Assembly (NCBI RefSeq): GCF_000090795.2
Contig: NW_003546282.1
Coordinates: 335,731-399,730, forward strand
Source of the DNA: Amphimedon queenslandica
Taxonomy: Eukaryota > Porifera > Demospongiae > Haplosclerida > Niphatidae
Direction: 5' to 3'
DNA length: 64,000 bases
Both the position numbers and the translations under genes were made by a program. This document shows positions 49,276 to 64,000 of this stretch, piece by piece. Each line of letters opens with the position of its first letter. The stretch's first letter is position 1. The notes under the pieces are model-generated. The model was not told the origin of the DNA. It ran no database searches and was given only the letters and a program-made list of their open reading frames with translations.

Positions 49276-52200
49276 ATGGCTGACACTCAAGAGCCTCTGA
49301 GCAGCTCAATAGAGCCCGTCCCTACCTCCTCTCCTCCTCTCTGGCCCACCATACCTGAGTTTTACGCAGGAAAGAGCATATTCATGACTGGAGCTACTGG
49401 TTTCATGGGGAAATGTCTGCTAGAAAAGATACTGCGGGATCTTCCTGAGGTGGAGCAGGTCTACATACTCATCAGACCAAAGAAAGAGAAGAGCATTCAA
49501 GAGAGAGTTGAAGATCTGAGCAAACTAAAGGTTAGGAGATCAAGTTCTGTTAATGATATTCATTGACCTGCCTCTGTAAACTAATCAGAGTGTGGCCATC
49601 ATTTTGTGGCCTTCTCACCTTCTTAACTTGACCTCTGGCTATTGTCAGCATCAAAGAAACCTTATGCAACAATAGAATCCTATAATAACAGCTCATGCTA
49701 CATGCACATGTAAAATAATGTACATGAAAATGATGTATTTTATTATTATTATTATTATTTATTTATTATTATTAATTATTATTATTATTAATTATTTTTT
49801 TTCTAGTTGTATGAGAAGGTGCTTTCAGACAGACCTGACATTTGGAAAAAGGTTGTTCCCCTCTCTGGTGACATTGGTTCCCCTCAGCTTGGACTGAGTG
49901 AAGATGACGTTGAAAGAATTAGTGACAATGTCTCCATTGTGTTCCATCTTGCTGCTACTGTCCAGTTCAATGCTCCTCTACAAGAAGCCATACAATATAA
50001 TGCATCAGGAGTGAGGAAGGTTATTGAACTGTGCAAGAAGATAAAGAAATTAGAAGTAAGAGAGAGAGTGTGTGTGTTTGTTTATTGTAAGCAGTACATC
50101 TATGAACATGTAACTTATTTTATTGTATTTGATGTTTGGTTGAGCTACTTTTGCTTTTACTTTAAGAGAAAGAGAGTTCATTTGTTGCATCTAGAATGTA
50201 TTTTGACTCATTTTTTTTTAATTTTAGAATTATTTTCATAATAATGATCTATCTCTCTTTTCCTCTCTCTTTCTTTCTCTTAGTCCTTTGTACATGTATC
50301 TACGGCCTACGCATTCTGTCAGCTAACACAAATTGATGAGAAGGTGTATCAAAATGAAGTTCACTACAAGAAAGTTTTGAATCTCCTGGAGTGAGTCCTG
50401 TTTACTATTCTGTATTGAGTGATTTGGCATATACATATACAATATACTCTCTCTCTCCCTCTCTTATTCTTTATTTCCAGCTGGTTCAAGGATGACATGT
50501 GGAACATGGTTACTCCATCATTACTTGAAGGTCGTCCCAATACATACACTTACTCAAAGTCCCTCGGAGAACAAATAATAGTGGAAGAAGCTCATGACCT
50601 TCCAGTGGCCATATTGAGACCAAGTATCATCGGAGCAGCTGTGAAAGACCCACTACCAGTTAGTGAGGGAGGAGAGGAAAAGAGAGAGAGAGGATAGTGA
50701 TCATATCTGGTGAATGTAGTCATGTATGATCTATTGTGTGTGTTACTACTAATCACCTGTAGTAAATATTTAATGACAGTGATAATACTATTATTTATTT
50801 ATTTATTTATTTATAATAATTAGGGTTGGATAGATTGCTTCCATGGTCCAGGTGGTTTATTTGTTGCGGTAAGTGGCCCCACCTACTCATGATTTTAACC
50901 CTTTCTCTCCCTCCAAAGACTGGTAAAGGATTATTAAGAGTCCTGAGAGCCGATATCAATGGAAAGGCAGACATTGTGCCAGTGGATTTTGTTAATAACA
51001 TGCTATTATCTGTGGGATGGGCAACAGCAATGAATAAGTAATTATTACTATTAATTAATTAATTAAGTACTAATTAATTATTAAATTAACTATTATTAAT
51101 TTTTATTAATTAATTTTTGTTAATTAATTAGGTCCAAAGATATCAAGGTCTATCACTCCAATACAGGCACACAGAATCCTATTACATGGATACAGCTATG
51201 TCAGTTATCATTATTTATTAATTATTATTGACCCCTCCCTTTTTCTCCGCTCCCACAGATCCACTGGTTATTAAATCTTATTATGACAATCCGTTTGATT
51301 GGATATTCCATCGTCCAAAGATATATTTATGCAGACCAGCTTTCTCATGGCCTCTCTGGCACCTGTTCCTCCACTCTATACCAGCCTACGTAATGGACTT
51401 CATATTCACTCTATTAGGAAAGAAAGCAATGTATGTATGACAATGGACTATTCATGTAGTACAGGGTATTTTGCCAAAAATTGCAATGAAGGAATTCTTA
51501 ATTTTTATAATTTTTTCGCATGTTTTTATGTTGCGTAGAAAGTTTGAGCTGATTCCAATCAAATTTAGATTTTTTGCAATTTTTTAAAGTTGCTCCAAAA
51601 TCAGACAAAAGTCCCTGTACTATAGTACATGGTCTCAGGCCCAATTTTGCCAAAAATGAAAAGGAGAGAATTCTTGATTTTTATAACTTTATCTGATACA
51701 TATACATGTACTTGTGTTGTGTAGAAAGTTTGAGCTGATTCCGATCAAGTTTGGATTTTTTACAAATTTTTAAAGTTGCTCCAAAATCGGGCCAAAGTCC
51801 CTGTACTATAGTACATGGTCTCAGGCCCAATTTTGCCAAAAATGAAAAGGAGAGACTTCTTCATTTTTATAACTTTATCTGATACATATACATGTACTTA
51901 TGTTGCATACAAATACTTATGTTGCATACAAAGTTTGAGCCGATTCCGATTAAATTTAGATTTTTTATGAATTTTAAAAGTTACTCCAATTTAAATTGGG
52001 CAAAAGTCCCTGTGCTATAGTACATGGTCTTGGGCCAAATTTTGTCAAAAATGAAAAGGAGAGAACCCTCCATTTTTATAACTTTATCTGATGCATATAC
52101 TTATGTTGTGTAAAAAGTTTCAGCTGATTCTGATCAAGCTTGGATTTTTTACAAATTTTTAAAGTTGCTCCAAAATCGGACAAAAGTCCCTGTACTATAG

Positions 52201-52960
52201 TACATGGTCTCGGGCTAAATTTTGCCAAAATTGAAAAGGAGAAAATTCTCCATTTTTTATAATTTTTTCTGATACATATACATGTACTTATGTTGCTTAC
52301 AATTTATATTTCTCTAGTTTGGTACGTATTTATTCAAAATTAAAGAAAGCAGTGGAACAGTTAGATTACTTCACTCAGCACTCCTGGGAGGTAATGAATA
52401 AACTGATCACATGACACGTCACATGACCTCACTCCTTCTAGTGGTCGAATGCAAACGGGAATCATCTCAAGACCCTGATGAGCGAAGACGATCAAAGAAT
52501 GTTCAACTTTGATCCGATGACTATAAAATGGCCATCCTACGTTGCACTGTTTTGCATGGGAACTAAGAAGTATCTTTTAAAAGACGATCCAAATAATCTT
52601 TCAAGAGCAAGAAAACAAATTCAAAGGTAACTGTACATGTACATACGATTTAATAAATTGATGACTAATTGATGTTTAAATAAAACCTGCTGTTTGTTCT
52701 TTACATGTACATGTATGTTCATGTCTTGTCTCACACTTTTAATATTTAAATTATTTTTCTCTTTTTTCTGTTGCCCCTCCCCTTTTTCCCTCAGATTGCG
52801 CAATATCCGTTACATGTTTAACTTTTTAATGTTTCTATTGGCGACCCGGTTGGTCTATATAAGGTCTCGTATTGCTCGGGAGGTGTGGTCTAGTTTCCTA
52901 GGGATGTGCCTCTTGCTACTGCGTAAACTGGGCTTCCCTGCACTACAATTGAGCATGTGA
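49276..52960 (+). CDS. FAR1: Fatty acyl-CoA reductase 1
   Basis: Eleven exons close to 538 residues: 49276-49530, 49807-50055, 50284-50390, 50481-50658, 50824-50868, 50919-51037, 51132-51199, 51259-51430, 52318-52390, 52442-52626, 52795-52960. The Rossmann NADPH loop is MTGATGFMGKCLLEKILR; the SDR catalytic Tyr/Lys pair is in YTYSKSLGE; LRPSIIGA and GTKKYLL are family blocks. FAR1 reduces long acyl-CoA to fatty alcohol for ether lipids at peroxisomes, and its C-terminal hydrophobic segment (about 480-530 here) anchors it. ATG 49276 is preferred; there is no upstream in-frame ATG. Intron 8 (51431-52317) carries a tandem repeat array. Confidence 0.94.
51455..52310. repeat. Tandem array of ~180-209-bp repeat (subfamily B), about 4.5 units
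   Basis: GTACATGGTCT recurs with its C at 51628, 51814, 52023 and 52203 (spacing 186, 209, 180; the 209 unit has a small internal duplication of an AATACTTATGTTGCATAC-like string near 51900). Units share AAGTTTGAGCTGATTCCGA and a GATACATATACATGTACTTA block with subfamily A but carry GTACTATAGTAC in place of GGCTATAGCC. Confidence 0.93.
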
Positions 52961-53024
52961 GGTGGGCGGGGCTAGAAGATTATTTATATACATTATAGTT
53001 ATTATTTTTGATCAGGGTAATATT

Positions 53025-53074
<50 letters not shown>

Positions 53075-53283
53075 GAAGACATCAGCTGATTTCATTAATA
53101 AAAAGCTGTTTTATTCCTATTATTATTATTAGTATTATTACTAATTATATTTCTTTTATACCTGTATACATGAAATTAATTATTAATAATTATTATTAAT
53201 TACAAAACGAAGTAGCTAAAAAATTAAATACTAATTAGTTAATTAATTGCAATACTTGGCCACACCCACATATGCTTGCATTA
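52961..53283. other. AT-rich convergent gap with (ATT)n
   Basis: 3' ends of FAR1 and the type II membrane protein gene. A pure ATT run spans about 53023-53074. AATAAA-like signals occur on both strands. No gene seen. Confidence 0.6.
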
Positions 53284-54651
53284 TTAATTGCTAATAATTG
53301 ATGATTTGTTGAAAGGTATTGTCATTAGAAATGTTGTTTCACTCCAACTTCTGGCAATGTACATCCAATACCTTTTATCATAAATCACTAGGAGAATAAA
53401 GTAAAAAAATAACATAAAATTACCAGTAAAATCAAGTTAGAAAGCATTAAAATTACCAGCTGCACACCATACTAGTACTTACAAATGTCCCCCTGGTTCA
53501 TTATCATCTTTTTAGTTTGTTCAATGCAGTACTGCACACAGTATCTGTTTGGATCAATCTTAATATGCACAGTACCTTGTACTACCAATAGCACCACTGA
53601 ATTCATGTCAACATCATCCTATGATAAACAACAACAAACAAATAATAACAACAACTAATAGTGATAGTATGTCACTTACAAATTCATAAGAGAATGCTTT
53701 CTGCCATCTTGTTAATAAGGTGTAGACTGTTACATTGCTTTCCTTGATATTATTATCATTAAGTTGAGGTAAGTATGGACGCAATGATGGGAAATCATGA
53801 CAGTCATGCCTGGAAAAGTAAAAAGTAATAATAAGGTTTTTTTCTAAAAAGACTGTCTATTTCAATGCAAACATTTGTCATCTTTCAACATATGTCAATG
53901 TTTTCACTTCTCTTTTATTTTCATTCTCTCTCTCTTACCACATATAACCCCATGGTTCTTTAGCCTCCATAAACTCCTTCCATTTATTATCATTAACGAT
54001 ATCACCAACAGAGCTAGGACCTTCCTTACCCATAACATTATGTAAGCAAGCACTTGGTGACTGATGATGTTCACTAAAGTACTTCAATAAAGTAGAGCGT
54101 CCATAAGTCTCGTTGATAGTTAGGTAGTCATGAATGATAGTAATGTTATCTGAAGATATCTTATCAACAATGGATGGAGGGGAGGAGGAGGAGGGGTAGG
54201 TTATGGTGTCCACAGGTGTAGGGTTTCTAATGCAAGGACAGTAGAGTGTCTCGTTAACCAGTGGGTTCTCAATGAGACATATTCTAGACAGGTCTATTCC
54301 AAAGGACAGTAGGTGTGGATGAATGGCGAGATATGATAGCCTAGTCCATCTGTATATGGTGTAGACTTTATCATGGAGGTGGGTCTGGAGTGCTTTGCTT
54401 ACTGGAGGTGTGTATGCTATTAATATGTACAATAGGATCAGTAGTAATATGAAGGTCCACATTACATTAAAACATTTACTGATATACTGACATATTGTTC
54501 CTGTAGTTGATGTATTTCTTCTCTTCTTTGGTTGGTGTTCTTTTAGTAAGGTTTTGAATGATTTTTTGGTCATTCCTTTCTTATTTGCTTCTTCCCATGT
54601 TGAATGTAGCTCTGTGTATAGCTGCTCCTTTGGCTGCTTCTTGTCTTGCAT
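53284..54651 (-). CDS. Unrecognised type II single-pass membrane protein
   Basis: Four exons (53939-54651, 53680-53809, 53483-53618, 53284-53387) close to exactly 360 residues. The first ~62 residues are Lys-rich and presumably cytosolic; FNVMWTFILLLILLYILIA (about 62-80) is a clear membrane anchor. The outside part has several N-glycosylation sequons (NET, NIT) and cysteines (YCPC, YCVQYC). The last half, with VVLLVVQGTVHIKID and YWMYIARSWSETTFLM, alternates beta-like strands and may be a compact lumenal fold. I recognise no family. Confidence 0.7.
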
Positions 54652-54821
54652 CTTTCCTAGCTATTTTTTATAGTCTTAACCAGCACATAGATAATAGAGT
54701 GATTAAGCTCTAGTAATTTCAACTGCACTGATCACACAGTGACACACCTTTTTATAACCACACCCGTAGCTACCCAATTAATAATTAACCATCTAGATCT
54801 AGTTGCCATGGTAACGACAAT

Positions 54822-62773
<7,952 letters not shown>

Positions 62774-62892
62774 CCTATAAAACAATCAAAGCAACCATTG
62801 TTTCACTTATTATTATGATAAACTGTCTAATTTGAGAGATTAAAAAACCTCAGATACACCTACTGATAAATGTGTGGGTTTAGTAGTCTTGC

Positions 62893-63684
62893 ATGATTCA
62901 TGCAGTGATGGCTGTTTCCACCTCTCTCTTTGTTCTCCTCTCCTTCATATCTTCTGGCCTCTCTGGAGTATCTATGGTCTATTTTGTTCTATTTCTGCTG
63001 GATTGGGTTCCTCATAGCTTCTCCTCTGTTAGTCGTGTTGGAGTACTGAGTCCAGTTATAGTTTCATGGTCTCCATTACTCAATAACTTAGTACTGGTCT
63101 CTCTCTTCTGCCTCTTTCACAGTCTACTAGCAAGACCCAGTATCAAGGCAGCCATTAATTCAACTCTGGGTACAGTTGATAAACAATTCTCTACGATATT
63201 TGCAATCACAGCTTCAGTCCTTCTACTGCTCATCTCTTTATGCTGGCAGCCAATGACTCACATCACATTATGGTCTGTGGAAAGATGGCCTCTACTCCAA
63301 GCTATTGTTAAAAGTGTCTGTGTCCTCAGTTGGCTGCTAGGCGGGTTAGCTGTGCTCTCCATTAACAGGTTTCAGCTGTGCGGAGGCGAAATAATGGCAG
63401 AGTTCTTGTTTGGGGAACAGAAGTGGTTTCGTGTCCAGGGAGGTCTCGTCACTAGTGGAGTGTATGGTTTAGTGCGTCATCCTGCCATGTTCTTCCTAAT
63501 CCTGGGTCTGTGGATAACACCAGTCATGAGCATTGGTCACCTACTCATTGCTGTCTTTATGACAGCGTATGTGACACTTGCTGTACATTATTTTGAAGAG
63601 CCGCAACTTATCAAAGAGTTTGGAGATAATTATAAGACGTATATGAAGAAAGTCCCTTATCAAGTGATTCCATGCATAAAATAA
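62893..63684 (+). CDS. MddA/nurim-like membrane methyltransferase (isoprenylcysteine methyltransferase superfamily)
   Basis: A single uninterrupted 263-residue ORF, unlike nearly every other gene here. At least five membrane spans are visible. HSLLARPSIK, the C-terminal SGVYGLVRHPAMFFLILGLW, then HYFEEPQLIKEFGDNYKTYMKKVP, follow the pattern of bacterial MddA (methanethiol S-methyltransferase), the related NnrU proteins, and animal nurim. The arginine-histidine pair in LVRHP and the acidic EEP motif are the usual SAM-contact region of this superfamily, so methylation of a small thiol or prenylcysteine is plausible; the substrate is not shown by sequence. It starts 119 bp after TTC6 on the same strand. 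Confidence 0.8.
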   Translation: MIHAVMAVSTSLFVLLSFISSGLSGVSMVYFVLFLLDWVPHSFSSVSRVGVLSPVIVSWSPLLNNLVLVSLFCLFHSLLARPSIKAAINSTLGTVDKQFSTIFAITASVLLLLISLCWQPMTHITLWSVERWPLLQAIVKSVCVLSWLLGGLAVLSINRFQLCGGEIMAEFLFGEQKWFRVQGGLVTSGVYGLVRHPAMFFLILGLWITPVMSIGHLLIAVFMTAYVTLAVHYFEEPQLIKEFGDNYKTYMKKVPYQVIPCIK

Positions 63685-63919
63685 TAAATAATTATTTTAA
63701 TCTTCATTGACTAAAGACTATCCAATTTAATCATAATAATAATAATAATAATAATAATGGTAGTAATAATAATAAATAAAAACAATAGCGTGACAGAACA
63801 ATGTGTAGGAGAGGCAGCAGCTGTCATAAATTAAGTACTCAACTGAATCAAATATATAATGGGCCATTGCATACACAATACAATGGTGAGACATCGTGGT
63901 GACACCACCTGTCCTGAGG
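63685..63919. other. Intergenic gap with (AAT)n
   Basis: Short AAT runs at about 63731-63775, then unassigned sequence. Must contain the 3' UTR of the methyltransferase gene. No gene seen. Confidence 0.5.
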
Positions 63920-64000
63920 TCATTGGTCTGGCACAATCTCTTTAGCAGATTTGATTCCAAATATCATAAAATGTCTCTGAAACTCTTTGCTGCATCTAAA
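63920..64000 (-). CDS. Possible terminal exon of a gene beyond the right edge
   Basis: The minus strand is open from the window edge to TGA at 63920-63922, ending KSAKEIVPDQ. The base usage and the lack of low-complexity sequence look coding, but the piece is only about 26 codons and no family is recognisable. Confidence 0.25.
   Translation of the reverse strand, partial: FRCSKEFQRHFMIFGIKSAKEIVPDQ

Overview
The window is eukaryotic: AT-rich, packed with multi-exon genes whose introns are mostly about 45-150 bp, 100-600 bp intergenic gaps, many (ATT)n and (AG)n tracts, and clear animal orthologues (MICAL, HORMAD, BLTP3, DRAM, FAR1, PRMT1). Compactness and gene content suggest an early-branching animal, most likely a demosponge of the Amphimedon type; this is inference, not proof. 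Almost all coding sequence is split. I rebuilt exons by hand from GT-AG boundaries and protein homology; where I summed exon lengths the frame closed exactly, and those models are the firmest.

Layout, left to right: an ankyrin-SH3 protein (minus); a very large PTB/ankyrin/armadillo/RasGEF/FERM protein (plus); BLTP3, a chorein-type lipid-transfer protein (plus); MICAL (minus); mitoribosomal mL63 (plus); a HORMA meiotic protein with PHD finger and winged helix (minus); PUS1 (plus); PRMT1 (plus); a DRAM-family membrane protein (minus); an STPG-like presumed ciliary protein (plus); a CCP2/3-type tubulin carboxypeptidase (minus); three tandem patatin-like lipases (plus); ALG10 (minus); fatty acyl-CoA reductase FAR1 (plus); an unrecognised type II membrane protein (minus); a TTC6-like TPR protein (plus); an intronless MddA/nurim-like membrane methyltransferase (plus); and possibly the last exon of one more gene at the right edge (minus).

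This is a housekeeping mosaic and not an operon-like system, but there are themes: several head-to-head pairs share short promoters (ANK-SH3/GEF, MICAL/mL63, HORMAD/PUS1, DRAM/STPG-like, CCP/lipase, ALG10/FAR1), three of them with CACGTG palindromes. Lipid genes cluster loosely (lipases, ALG10, FAR1), as do cytoskeletal or ciliary genes (MICAL, STPG-like, CCP).

The most notable non-genic feature is a dispersed family of roughly 178-186 bp repeats, in tandem arrays inside introns of MICAL, PUS1 and FAR1 and as single copies elsewhere, each carrying a short palindrome whose sequence differs between subfamilies while staying self-complementary. Other highlights are a likely U2-type AT-AC intron in PUS1 and the unusual architecture of the Ras exchange factor.
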